Below, in pieces: positions 1 through 7,244 of a stretch of 13,722 nt of DNA. Below the pieces are notes generated by a model, which did no database searches, had not been told where the DNA came from, and saw only the letters and a program-made list of their open reading frames with translations. The position numbers were made by a program, and so were the translations under genes. The number at the start of each line of letters is the position of its first letter. The first letter of the stretch is position 1. The DNA comes from JACAEY01 sp049700155 (GTDB taxonomy: Bacteria > Nitrospirota > Thermodesulfovibrionia > Thermodesulfovibrionales > SM23-35), in assembly GCA_049700155.1 (NCBI GenBank), contig JBNAVX010000068.1, positions 1 through 13,722 on the forward strand, in the 5' to 3' direction.

Positions 1-4
1 ACAT

Positions 5-33
5 ATCCCCTCTATTAAGAGGGGATTAAGGGG
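5..33. repeat. Inverted repeat with overlapping direct repeat, G/C-rich
   Basis: A perfect 9-bp stem (5-13 paired with 18-26) closes on a 4-nt ATTA loop. The right arm overlaps a near-direct repeat, ATTAAGAGGGG at 14-24 followed by ATTAAGGGG at 25-33. No T-run follows on the + strand, so it does not look like an intrinsic terminator in that direction; the other side leaves the window. The shape resembles small dispersed extragenic palindromes, but only one copy is visible here. Confidence 0.55.
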
Positions 34-206
34 TGTGTTATAAAGGCAACCTCTTTTTAAAAATGCATGAATTTTGACTAAATACCTTATGTTATGCAGG
101 TTTGTTTTATGAATTTAGATTATTTTGGACAGCAATGATCTGAAATAAAATATGGGATAATCTTTCAAGAAGTGACAAATTTTGATATCTAAATGTGCTA
201 TTTGGA

Positions 207-225
207 CAACTTCGCCAAGAAGTTG
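207..225 (+). other. Stem-loop in the fabF leader
   Basis: CAACTTC at 207-213 is the exact reverse complement of GAAGTTG at 219-225, with a 5-nt loop GCCAA. It lies 23 nt before the ATG chosen for the ketoacyl synthase. A GTG at 195 in the same frame would put this hairpin inside the coding region; I prefer to read it as leader RNA. There is no T-run after it, so it is not a standard terminator. A regulatory role is possible but unproven. Confidence 0.35.
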
Positions 226-248
226 AATGTGAATTTTATGCTACCATA

Positions 249-1574
249 ATGACTATGGTGCGAGTCGTTGTTACGGGAATAGGGTCTGTAACTCCCATTG
301 GTAACTCATTTCTTGAATCATGGAAGATTGCAAAGTCAGGGATTTCAGGTATAAGTCAAATAACAAGGTTTGATACCTCTGGTATTAAATGGAAAGTTGC
401 TGGTGAGATAAAAGGTTTTGATGCAGAAGCATATCTAACGAGGAAAGAGATAAACCGTCTTGATCCCTTTGTTCACTATGCAGTTGGGGCAGCAATTATG
501 GCTGTTGAAGATGCTGGATTGATAAAAAGGTCATCAGTCAATATTCGCCAGTCATTGGTTAAAACAGATGGCAAAAGGCTAATGACCAGTGAACGTTCTG
601 ATAGCTCGTTACTCGATTCAGCTGGCATCATAATTGGTTCAAGTCGTGGAGGGATCACAACAATAGAAAAAGAGCTACAAAAAATATATGAATCACGCAT
701 CACACATCATGCATCATATGTTTCTGCTTATCTTATGGCTTCAACAACGATAAGCATGGCAGCATCTTATGTTGCACAAAAACTCGGAATTCATGGATAT
801 TGTCTCGGAATATCAAATGCATGTGCATCAGGGACAAATGCAATAGGTGAGGCATATAGATTAATAAAGTCGGGTTATAAAGGACCTGTCCTTTGTGGAG
901 GAGCAGAGGCACCTGTATGCAGGATATGTGTTGAGGGATACGGTATATCAGGAGCTCTATCAAAAGTCAAGGATTCGACTGCGAGCAGACCTTTTGATAT
1001 CACAAGAGATGGTTTTGTTCTTTCAGAAGGTGCGTGCATACTCATTTTAGAAAATTATGAAACAGCTTTGAAAAGGGGAGCGAGGATTTATGGAGAAATC
1101 ATTGGATATGGTAATACAACAGATGCATTTCACCAGACAAGACCTTCTCCTTATGGAGAGGCAGAGGCAATGAGAAAGGCGATAGAGGAAGCAGGTTTAA
1201 AACCTGAAGATATTGACTATATTAATGCACATGCTACCTCAACACCCCTTGGTGATAAAACAGAGATAGAGGCGATAAAGATGGTATTTGGAGAAAAGGC
1301 AAAAGAGATTCCTATAAGCTCAGTAAAGTCAATGACAGGGCATATGCTTGCTGCTTCTGGAGCATTTGAAGTAGCAATTACCCTGATGAGCATAAAAGAA
1401 GGGATTATTCCCCCTATTATTAATCTAAAAGAAACTGATCCAGAATGTGACATTGACCTTGTGAAAAAAGCCAGAAAGGCAAAAATAGATTTTGCTATTT
1501 CTAATTCATTTGGTTTTGGAGGAGTCAATGCTGTTCTGGTGTTAAAGAACCACTCCTTATGCTCTCCACCCTGA
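249..1574 (+). CDS. fabF: Beta-ketoacyl-[ACP] synthase II (FabF/KAS II-type)
   Basis: Condenses malonyl-ACP with a growing acyl-ACP in cytoplasmic type II fatty-acid synthesis. The thiolase-fold pattern is complete: N-terminal VVVTGIGSVTPIG, active-site Cys192 in NACASGTNA, catalytic His328 in NAHATSTPLGD, Lys360 and His365 in SVKSMTGH, and a C-terminal NSFGFGGVNA signature. I begin at ATG 249 because the family starts only a few residues before VVVTG; ATG 255 and GTG 195 are alternatives, and none has a clear Shine-Dalgarno sequence. Compared with E. coli FabF there are about 24 extra residues between the EDAGL and IIIGSSRGG segments (around residues 95-124), exactly where a 7-nt repeat tract lies. 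The segment DAFHQTRPSP differs from the usual DAYH(I/M)TAP, so this may be a divergent paralogue rather than the main KAS II. The last 50 nt overlap the convergent hydrolase gene. Confidence 0.9.
   Translation: MTMVRVVVTGIGSVTPIGNSFLESWKIAKSGISGISQITRFDTSGIKWKVAGEIKGFDAEAYLTRKEINRLDPFVHYAVGAAIMAVEDAGLIKRSSVNIRQSLVKTDGKRLMTSERSDSSLLDSAGIIIGSSRGGITTIEKELQKIYESRITHHASYVSAYLMASTTISMAASYVAQKLGIHGYCLGISNACASGTNAIGEAYRLIKSGYKGPVLCGGAEAPVCRICVEGYGISGALSKVKDSTASRPFDITRDGFVLSEGACILILENYETALKRGARIYGEIIGYGNTTDAFHQTRPSPYGEAEAMRKAIEEAGLKPEDIDYINAHATSTPLGDKTEIEAIKMVFGEKAKEIPISSVKSMTGHMLAASGAFEVAITLMSIKEGIIPPIINLKETDPECDIDLVKKARKAKIDFAISNSFGFGGVNAVLVLKNHSLCSPP
536..591 (+). repeat. Degenerate heptamer tandem repeat inside fabF
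   Basis: Read in steps of seven from 536 the units are AGTCAAT, ATTCGCC, AGTCATT, GGTTAAA, ACAGATG, GCAAAAG, GCTAATG and ACCAGTG. The first and third units are near-identical. The end (AATGACCAGTGAA, 581-593) is repeated exactly in the moeA insertion at 8015-8027, also in heptad register. The tract encodes most of the extra FabF peptide. Individual units in the middle are weak, so the tract boundaries are approximate. Confidence 0.55.
692..719 (+). repeat. Four-unit 7-nt tandem repeat inside fabF
   Basis: Four consecutive heptamers ATCACGC, ATCACAC, ATCATGC and ATCATAT, all beginning ATCA. They encode the stretch around SRITHHASY, where FabF proteins normally have a short loop before the conserved FIP/LMAS segment. 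It keeps the reading frame. Confidence 0.65.
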
Positions 1575-2532
1575 ATTCCCTTATCGCTTCATCCTCAGGA
1601 GTTTCTGGGTTTCCTCTGTATTTAGGTGAAAAGTGCATAGCGACGAGATTTCCTACGTTAGCTTCTCTTGCGATCTTCCCTGTAGTCTTAGCTGTTAGAT
1701 GAAACCTCTCAATTGCTCTGTCCCTGTCTTTTTCAAGGAAATATGCTTCACAATAAAGTGTATCAGAGTTACGCACAAGTTCAACAACCTTTTTGATATT
1801 TTCTTCACTCAGTGATACATCAGTGACATAAGAGATTTTTTGCCCCTTTGTGATTTTTGCAATATCTTTCAACTCATCAAGATAGTACCTTTTATTATCT
1901 ATTATAAATTCAGTATCTCCTGACTTTTTTACCCTGATAGCATTTTTAAGTTCTGTTAGCCATGGACCAACAGGAAGTCCCCTTTCTACAAGTGCAGACT
2001 TATTGATGTTTATATGAAAATCTTCTTCAAGAGAAAAGGCAAGACATGGTATCTGGTGTTCTAATTGGACTGCCCTGACTTTAAATAAGGGCTCTCTCAG
2101 GATAATTCCGTCAAAATCATATATGCTTCCCTGTTTTTTCTCAAAACGGTCTTCTGCATAAAAACTTGAGGTAATAATCTTGTCTTCTTTTATACAAAAG
2201 ACATCTATCTTGAGCGGGTATTCCCTGATCAGATTCCATGTGTATCCTTTTAGCTTTCCCTCAATGCATTCTGTTATATTTGAAGGTCCAAATATCCTTA
2301 AAGGTCTTTCTCTTCTGAGCAATGCTCTAAGTAGGGTATCAAAACCAATAAAATGGTCGATATGGGTATGTGTTACAAATACATCTGTTATCTTCTGCAG
2401 ATCACCTGATTTAAGCCTATCAATGTTACCTATGTCGAATAAAAAAGCCCTTTTTTCTCTTATGAGCCTGACAAAGAGACATGGATCTTCAAAAGGTCCA
2501 TTTATCAGCCTGTGAATAAATGTGGGTTTCAT
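1525..2532 (-). CDS. RNase Z-like MBL-fold metallohydrolase
   Basis: A 335-residue metallo-beta-lactamase-fold protein of the ribonuclease Z type, the enzyme class that removes 3' trailers from tRNA precursors using two zinc ions. Visible motifs in order: NGPFEDP near residues 11-17, the metal-binding HxHxDH as THTHIDHFIGFD (His55, His57, Asp59, His60), a later TDVS aspartate, RFHLTA, and a C-terminal MHFSPKY matching the HFS.RY motif of RNase Z. No signal peptide or membrane segment is seen, so it is cytoplasmic. The ATG at 2530-2532 has no Shine-Dalgarno sequence and sits only 5 nt after a TATAAT hexamer, so a leaderless transcript is possible. The C-terminal tail (SIRSGSLTPEQH) is written antisense to the FabF end. 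True tRNA processing versus another MBL hydrolase activity cannot be decided from sequence alone, so I give no symbol. Confidence 0.82.
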   Translation of the reverse strand: MKPTFIHRLINGPFEDPCLFVRLIREKRAFLFDIGNIDRLKSGDLQKITDVFVTHTHIDHFIGFDTLLRALLRRERPLRIFGPSNITECIEGKLKGYTWNLIREYPLKIDVFCIKEDKIITSSFYAEDRFEKKQGSIYDFDGIILREPLFKVRAVQLEHQIPCLAFSLEEDFHININKSALVERGLPVGPWLTELKNAIRVKKSGDTEFIIDNKRYYLDELKDIAKITKGQKISYVTDVSLSEENIKKVVELVRNSDTLYCEAYFLEKDRDRAIERFHLTAKTTGKIAREANVGNLVAMHFSPKYRGNPETPEDEAIREFRVESIRSGSLTPEQH

Positions 2533-2537
2533 GAGGT

Positions 2538-2543
2538 ATTATA
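2538..2543 (-). promoter_or_regulatory. Candidate -10 box for the MBL hydrolase
   Basis: On the minus strand a perfect TATAAT occupies 2543-2538, ending 5 nt before the ATG. Transcription from it would begin at or very near the start codon. No good -35 is visible at 17 nt. It forms one arm of a 9-bp inverted repeat shared with the galT -10 box. Confidence 0.35.
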
Positions 2544-2559
2544 TCCTAATTAATACCTG

Positions 2560-2568
2560 TGATATAAT
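2560..2568 (+). promoter_or_regulatory. Candidate extended -10 promoter of the galT-glgA operon
   Basis: TGATATAAT is an exact extended -10 (TG-N-TATAAT). The -35 region around 2540-2545 is poor, as is common for extended -10 promoters. Transcription would start near 2575, leaving a leader of roughly 60 nt before the TTG start codon at 2634. Confidence 0.45.
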
Positions 2569-2619
2569 AGCCTTGAGAAAAAAGCCGAACTACATATATC
2601 ATGTCTATTTGATTTTATA

Positions 2620-2628
2620 AAGGAGGTG
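2620..2628 (+). promoter_or_regulatory. Strong Shine-Dalgarno fixing a TTG start
   Basis: AAGGAGGTG lies 5 nt before TTG at 2634-2636. It is close to a perfect anti-16S match and decides the non-ATG start of the galT-like gene. Confidence 0.8.
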
Positions 2629-2633
2629 TTTAT

Positions 2634-3632
2634 TTGTCTGAACTTAGAAGAGACCCTATAACTGGTCGCTGGGTAATCGTTTCAGTAGAGAGAGGTAAAC
2701 GACCCACTGATTTTATGTCTCCTTCTTCTCAAAGGAAACGGGGAGGTTTCTGTCCCTTCTGTCCCGGGAATGAATATACAACACCACCAGAAATACTTGC
2801 ATTCAGACCATCTGATACAAAACCAAATTCTCCTGGATGGACTTTAAGGGTGATGCCTAACAAGTTTCCTGCACTTCAGATTTACGGAGATCTGAATAAG
2901 ATGGGTGAGGGGATATTTGACAGGATGAATGGAATAGGTGCACATGAAGTAATAGTTGAGACACCTGAACATTTTCTCTCTCTTTCAACTATGCCACAAA
3001 GAGCAGTAGAAGATGTATTATGGGCTTACTATTTGCGTCTTACTGACCTTAAAAAAGACAAAAGGTTTAAATATGTCATGATATTCAAGAATGAGGGGGA
3101 AGTAGCAGGGGCATCTCTTGAGCATACACATTCTCAGCTTATTGCATTACCTATTATCCCCAGACTTGTTAAAGAAGAGATGGATGCTTCAAGAAAATAT
3201 TATGATTTCAAAGAAAGGTGTATATTCTGTGACCTTATAAATCAGGAGATTGAGGATGGGAGAAGAGTAATTTACCAGAATGATAATTACATTGCTCTTG
3301 CCCCTTTTGCCTCGAGATCGCCTTTTGAGACATGGATATTGCCCAAGACACATGAACCTGATTTTTATCCTCCTAAGAACGATTTTTCAGGACTTGCTGA
3401 TATCTTGCAGAGGGTACTGAAAAAGATAGACAGGGTTCTTGACATCCCACCATATAATTTTGTAATTCATACATCTGTTTTTCATAATGAGGTGAGTGAA
3501 TACTATCACTGGCATCTTGAGCTTTTACCAAAGCTTACAAAGATAGCTGGTTTTGAATGGGGATCTGGCTTTTATATCAATCCCACACCACCTGAAGAAG
3601 CAGCTAAATATCTGAGAGAGGCTAAAATATAG
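2634..3632 (+). CDS. galT: GalT-like hexose-1-phosphate nucleotidylyltransferase (HIT superfamily)
   Basis: A 332-residue protein of the galactose-1-phosphate uridylyltransferase family, which swaps nucleotidyl groups between a nucleotide-sugar and a hexose-1-phosphate through a His-NMP intermediate. It starts with the family opening RRDPITGRWVIVS. A Cys40-Pro-Phe-Cys43 pair plus His113 and His164 match the zinc-site pattern of E. coli GalT. The active-site triad reads His164-Thr-His166-Ser-Gln168, where E. coli has HPHGQ, so the nucleophile His166 and Gln168 are kept but the two spacer residues differ. A second pair, Cys196 and Cys199 (CIFC), and a C-terminal YHWHLELLP (His292, His294) complete the fold. 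The start is TTG with a very strong ribosome site. It is followed 59 nt later by glgA, which raises the possibility that the real substrate is ADP-glucose (an ADP-glucose phosphorylase-type activity) rather than UDP-galactose. Confidence 0.83.
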   Translation: MSELRRDPITGRWVIVSVERGKRPTDFMSPSSQRKRGGFCPFCPGNEYTTPPEILAFRPSDTKPNSPGWTLRVMPNKFPALQIYGDLNKMGEGIFDRMNGIGAHEVIVETPEHFLSLSTMPQRAVEDVLWAYYLRLTDLKKDKRFKYVMIFKNEGEVAGASLEHTHSQLIALPIIPRLVKEEMDASRKYYDFKERCIFCDLINQEIEDGRRVIYQNDNYIALAPFASRSPFETWILPKTHEPDFYPPKNDFSGLADILQRVLKKIDRVLDIPPYNFVIHTSVFHNEVSEYYHWHLELLPKLTKIAGFEWGSGFYINPTPPEEAAKYLREAKI

Positions 3633-3637
3633 AAAAG

Positions 3638-3686
3638 AGCAAATAGCATAGAGCAAAAAGCAATTTACAAAGAATGAGGAGCGATT
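3638..3686 (+). repeat. Seven-unit heptamer repeat in the galT-glgA spacer
   Basis: Units in register are AGCAAAT, AGCATAG, AGCAAAA, AGCAATT, TACAAAG, AATGAGG and AGCGATT; five of seven begin AGC. The repeat begins 5 nt after the galT stop codon and ends 5 nt before the glgA ATG, so it makes up almost the whole spacer. The glgA Shine-Dalgarno GAGGAG (3676-3681) falls across the last two units. Confidence 0.65.
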
Positions 3687-3691
3687 AATAG

Positions 3692-5155
3692 ATGAAAATT
3701 TTGATTGCAAGTCCAGAGGCAGTGCCTTATGCAAAGACAGGTGGACTTGCAGATGTGGCTGGTTCTCTAATAAAAGAGTACAGAAAAATGAAAAAAGAGG
3801 CTTATTTAATACTTCCACTTTATAGAAGAGTGAAGAAATCAGATATATCTTTAAAGGATACAAATTTAAAGATCAAGATACCTGTTGGAGATAGGCAGGT
3901 AGAAGGAAGAATATTTAACCATCCTCCATCAACCTATCTTATAAGTTGTGATGAATTCTTTGATAGGGAGGAACTTTATGGGACTCCATTGGGAGATTTT
4001 TCTGATAATGCCTCAAGGTTTATCTTCTTCTCAAGGGGTGTGCTTGAGACATGCAGGAAACTCAATTTCAAGCCTGATGTAATTCACTGTAATGACTGGC
4101 AGACTTCTCTAATACCAATTTATCTGAAGAGATTGTATAAAGGAGATAATTTTTTTAGGAACACTGCCACATTGCTTACAATCCACAATCTTGGTTACCA
4201 GGGTCTCTTTCCAGCCTCAGAATTGCCTTTAACAGGTCTTGGATGGGATATATTTAACCCTGAGGGTATAGAATTTTATGGAAAGATAAATTTTCTCAAA
4301 GCAGGACTTATGTTTTCTGACATACTTACTACAGTTAGTGTTTCTTATGCAAAGGAGATACTGAGTAAAGATTTTGGTTTCGGACTTGAGGGTGTCCTTA
4401 TGAAAAGAGAGAAAGACCTTTATGGAGTATTAAATGGAATAGACTATGATGAATGGGATCCTTCAAGAGACACTTATATACCGAAGAATTTTAGTTCTGA
4501 CAATATTCAGGGCAAGGCTGAATGTAAAAAGAATCTTGTAAAAGAGATGTCTCTTGACACAACAGGTAGACCTCTCTTTGGGATGGTTGGAAGGCTCTCC
4601 GCACAGAAAGGGATTAAACTTCTTCTTCAATCTCTTGAAAGACTAATATCTTCGGGTATAAATATAGTTGTTTTAGGCAAGGGAGATGAGGAATTTCAGG
4701 TAAGACTATTGGAGGCAGGTAAGAATTATAAAGGACGAGTATATGTTTATATTGGTTTTGAAGAATACCTTGCCCATAAGATATATGCAGGTTCAGACTT
4801 TTTCCTGATACCTTCAAAATATGAACCATGCGGACTTGGACAGCTTATATCTATGAGATATGGAAGTATCCCTGTTGGTAGGTCAACAGGTGGTCTTGCT
4901 GATACTATCCAGGACTTTGATCCATTAACTTCAAAGGGAACAGGTTTCCTTTTTTTTGACTATACTCCTTATGCACTTCATGATGCGGTAAAAAGGGCAC
5001 TCTGTGTTTATACTGACAAAGGTAAACTAAGGAAATTAAAACTCAATGCGATGAAAATGGATTTTTCATGGAGGAAGTCAGCAGAAAGATATATTGAACT
5101 ATACAAACTTGCTATTAAAAAGATAAAAAATAACCCTTCAGAGAGAATATCATGA
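3692..5155 (+). CDS. glgA: Glycogen synthase (ADP-glucose type, GT5)
   Basis: Transfers glucose from ADP-glucose to the non-reducing end of a growing alpha-1,4-glucan in the cytoplasm. The 487-residue length is usual for bacterial GlgA. The N-terminal Rossmann domain opens with MKILIASPEAVPYAKTGGL, placing Lys15 of the K-T-G-G-L substrate motif at the same number as in E. coli. The N-terminal domain also carries CNDWQTSLIPIYLK and a TIHNLGYQG segment. The C-terminal domain has VGRLSAQKG and the donor-site YEPCGLGQL with Glu378, followed by STGGLADT. The ATG is preceded by GAGGAG 10 nt upstream. The stop codon overlaps the ATG of the following kinase (ATGA at 5152-5155), which implies translational coupling. 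No branching enzyme or pyrophosphorylase gene is in view. Confidence 0.95.
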   Translation: MKILIASPEAVPYAKTGGLADVAGSLIKEYRKMKKEAYLILPLYRRVKKSDISLKDTNLKIKIPVGDRQVEGRIFNHPPSTYLISCDEFFDREELYGTPLGDFSDNASRFIFFSRGVLETCRKLNFKPDVIHCNDWQTSLIPIYLKRLYKGDNFFRNTATLLTIHNLGYQGLFPASELPLTGLGWDIFNPEGIEFYGKINFLKAGLMFSDILTTVSVSYAKEILSKDFGFGLEGVLMKREKDLYGVLNGIDYDEWDPSRDTYIPKNFSSDNIQGKAECKKNLVKEMSLDTTGRPLFGMVGRLSAQKGIKLLLQSLERLISSGINIVVLGKGDEEFQVRLLEAGKNYKGRVYVYIGFEEYLAHKIYAGSDFFLIPSKYEPCGLGQLISMRYGSIPVGRSTGGLADTIQDFDPLTSKGTGFLFFDYTPYALHDAVKRALCVYTDKGKLRKLKLNAMKMDFSWRKSAERYIELYKLAIKKIKNNPSERIS

Positions 5156-7206
5156 ATAATTTTAGAACTTTAGAGAAGAAGGCTGATTTAGAAAATACTA
5201 TAGAAAATTTTCCTGATGCTATTGTAAGTTTTGACCTTGATGGAATAGTCATATCATGGAACAAAGCAGCAGAAGAGCTGTATGGATTTTCCAAAGAGGA
5301 GAGCGTTGGTAAATTTTTGCCCTTTACTCCTCCATTTCTGCTTAACTTAGAGAGAGAAAATATAGAAAGGATAAAGAATGGTGAGTTCCTAAGAGATTAT
5401 GAGACTATAAGGCAGAGGAAGGATGGAACAACAATAGAAGTTAGTCTGACCGTATCTCCGGTAAGAGATCAGGAAGGTAAAGTAATAGGGGGTATATGTC
5501 TATCAAGAGATATCTCTGAAAAGAAACGTTTTCAGAAGGAGCTGTTAAGGAGAAATCAAGAACTATCAAGGCTCTTTTTTATCAGCTCTGCGATGAGAGG
5601 GACACTTAAACTCGATAGACTACTAAGAATGATTCTTACAGCTGTTACTATGAGCGATGGTCTCGGTTTTAACAGGGCAATACTATTTCTGGTTGATGAA
5701 GATAAAGGTGTCCTTAAAGGAGCTATGGGAGTTGGACCTTCAAGTCCTGAGGAGGCTGGAAAGATATGGAGGGACCTTTCTATTGAAAAGAAGACTTTAT
5801 CTGACATAATTTATGAGATCGAGACAGGGGCGTTAAGGAAGGATTCATTGCTTGACAAGTTGAGCCTCAGCCTTGAGATTCCCCTTTCAGAAAATACAAT
5901 CCTCACAAAGGCTGTAAAAGAGAAGAAGCCATTTAATATATATAATGTAAATGAAGAACCTCTTTCAGATTCAGTACTTGTAGAGCAATTAGGCACTGAG
6001 GCTTATGCTGTTGCGCCACTTATATCAAGAGATAAAGTTATAGGTGTCATATGGGTTGACAATCATTTTAACAAAAGACCAATCCTTGAAGAGGATATGA
6101 CATTTCTTACTGCATTTTCAAACCATGTTGCTAGTGCTGTTGAGAATACAAGACTCTTTGAGCAAGTAGCTCAGGCAGAACAAGAGCTTGAAAACATATT
6201 TGAGTCCATATCAGATAAGGTATTTTTTACTACAAAAGATTATGTAATAAAGAAGGTTAACAGGGCAGTATGTGAAAAACTTGGAAAGAAACCAGAAGAG
6301 ATTATAGGGAAGAAGTGTTATGAAGTTTTTCATGGCAGGTCAGAACCGAGAAAGAAATGTCCTCATCATAAAACAATAGAGTCAAAGATATCATATGTAG
6401 AAGAACTCGAAGAGCCTTTTCTTGGAGGAACATTTATAACATCGAGCTCCCCAATATTTGACAATAATGGTGAATTTATTGGGACTGTCAATGTGATGAG
6501 AGATATTACCGAGATTAAAAAATTACGTGAAGAACTTATTCTTGCTCAGAGAATGGCAGCTCTTGGTGAAGTTGCAGCAAGGGTAGCCCATGATATAAGA
6601 AACCCACTTGTTTCTATAGGAGGGTTTGCAAGGAGACTCGAAAAGAACCTGAAAGGTCCTTTGAAAGAATATGCAGAAATTATTGTGAAAGAGATATCAG
6701 GGCTTGAAGTAATTCTCATGGAGATACTCTCTTATGTTAGAGGTGTGAGTCTTGAAAGACAGATGGTCAGAGTTGATTCTCTTGTTGACGAGCTTTCATC
6801 GGTAATTAAATCCGAACTTGAGGAGAGAGAAATAGTCCTCATAAAAGAACTTAATGCACCTTTTGAAGTCTTTATGGATTCCGGGAATATTAGAGAGGCA
6901 TTGCTTAATATTCTGACGAATGCAATACATGCTATCGGGAAAAATGGGAAGATTTTTATAAGAACTTATAAAGAGAAAGATTTTGTTGTGATAGAAATAA
7001 AAGATACAGGTGTGGGTATACCAGAGGATGCACTTCCATTTATTTTTGACCCCTTTTTTACTACTAAAGGTTCTGGAAGCACAGGATTAGGTCTCACTAT
7101 AACACATAAGATAATAGAAAAACACAAAGGAAGGATAGAGGTTGAGAGTAAACCAAATGCAGGAAGCACCTTCAGGGTTTTACTACCTTTAAAAAATGGG
7201 GGCTAA
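5152..7206 (+). CDS. Soluble PAS-GAF-PAS sensor histidine kinase
   Basis: A 684-residue kinase with no membrane segment or signal peptide, so it should sense a cytoplasmic signal. Order: PAS about 12-125 (FPDAIVSFDLDGIVISWN), GAF about 140-340, second PAS about 345-460, HisKA with the phosphoacceptor His480 in VAHDIRNPLVSIGGFARRL, and HATPase_c with N-box Asn586/Asn590 (NILTNAIHAIG), G1 box Asp618-T-G-V-G622, F box PFIFDPFFTTKGSGS and G2 box TGLGLTI. The H-box resembles NtrB-type kinases. The second PAS holds an unusual cluster Cys389, His394, Cys403, His405 and His406 that could bind metal or respond to redox state. It overlaps glgA by 4 bp and is followed 38 nt later by a receiver-only response regulator, its likely partner. 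The actual ligand is not evident. Confidence 0.92.
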   Translation: MNNFRTLEKKADLENTIENFPDAIVSFDLDGIVISWNKAAEELYGFSKEESVGKFLPFTPPFLLNLERENIERIKNGEFLRDYETIRQRKDGTTIEVSLTVSPVRDQEGKVIGGICLSRDISEKKRFQKELLRRNQELSRLFFISSAMRGTLKLDRLLRMILTAVTMSDGLGFNRAILFLVDEDKGVLKGAMGVGPSSPEEAGKIWRDLSIEKKTLSDIIYEIETGALRKDSLLDKLSLSLEIPLSENTILTKAVKEKKPFNIYNVNEEPLSDSVLVEQLGTEAYAVAPLISRDKVIGVIWVDNHFNKRPILEEDMTFLTAFSNHVASAVENTRLFEQVAQAEQELENIFESISDKVFFTTKDYVIKKVNRAVCEKLGKKPEEIIGKKCYEVFHGRSEPRKKCPHHKTIESKISYVEELEEPFLGGTFITSSSPIFDNNGEFIGTVNVMRDITEIKKLREELILAQRMAALGEVAARVAHDIRNPLVSIGGFARRLEKNLKGPLKEYAEIIVKEISGLEVILMEILSYVRGVSLERQMVRVDSLVDELSSVIKSELEEREIVLIKELNAPFEVFMDSGNIREALLNILTNAIHAIGKNGKIFIRTYKEKDFVVIEIKDTGVGIPEDALPFIFDPFFTTKGSGSTGLGLTITHKIIEKHKGRIEVESKPNAGSTFRVLLPLKNGG

Positions 7207-7244
7207 ACCCATGGGAGGGCTTCTGATAGTGAATGGAGGGTAAT

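Noticed and set aside
125..151. TTGGAC and TAAAAT as a fabF promoter
   Set aside because: Spacing is only 15 nt and both boxes are imperfect in AT-rich DNA, so chance matches are likely.
195..248. Upstream GTG start adding 18 residues to FabF
   Set aside because: The extra residues do not resemble FabF, no Shine-Dalgarno precedes the GTG, and the stretch contains the leader hairpin.
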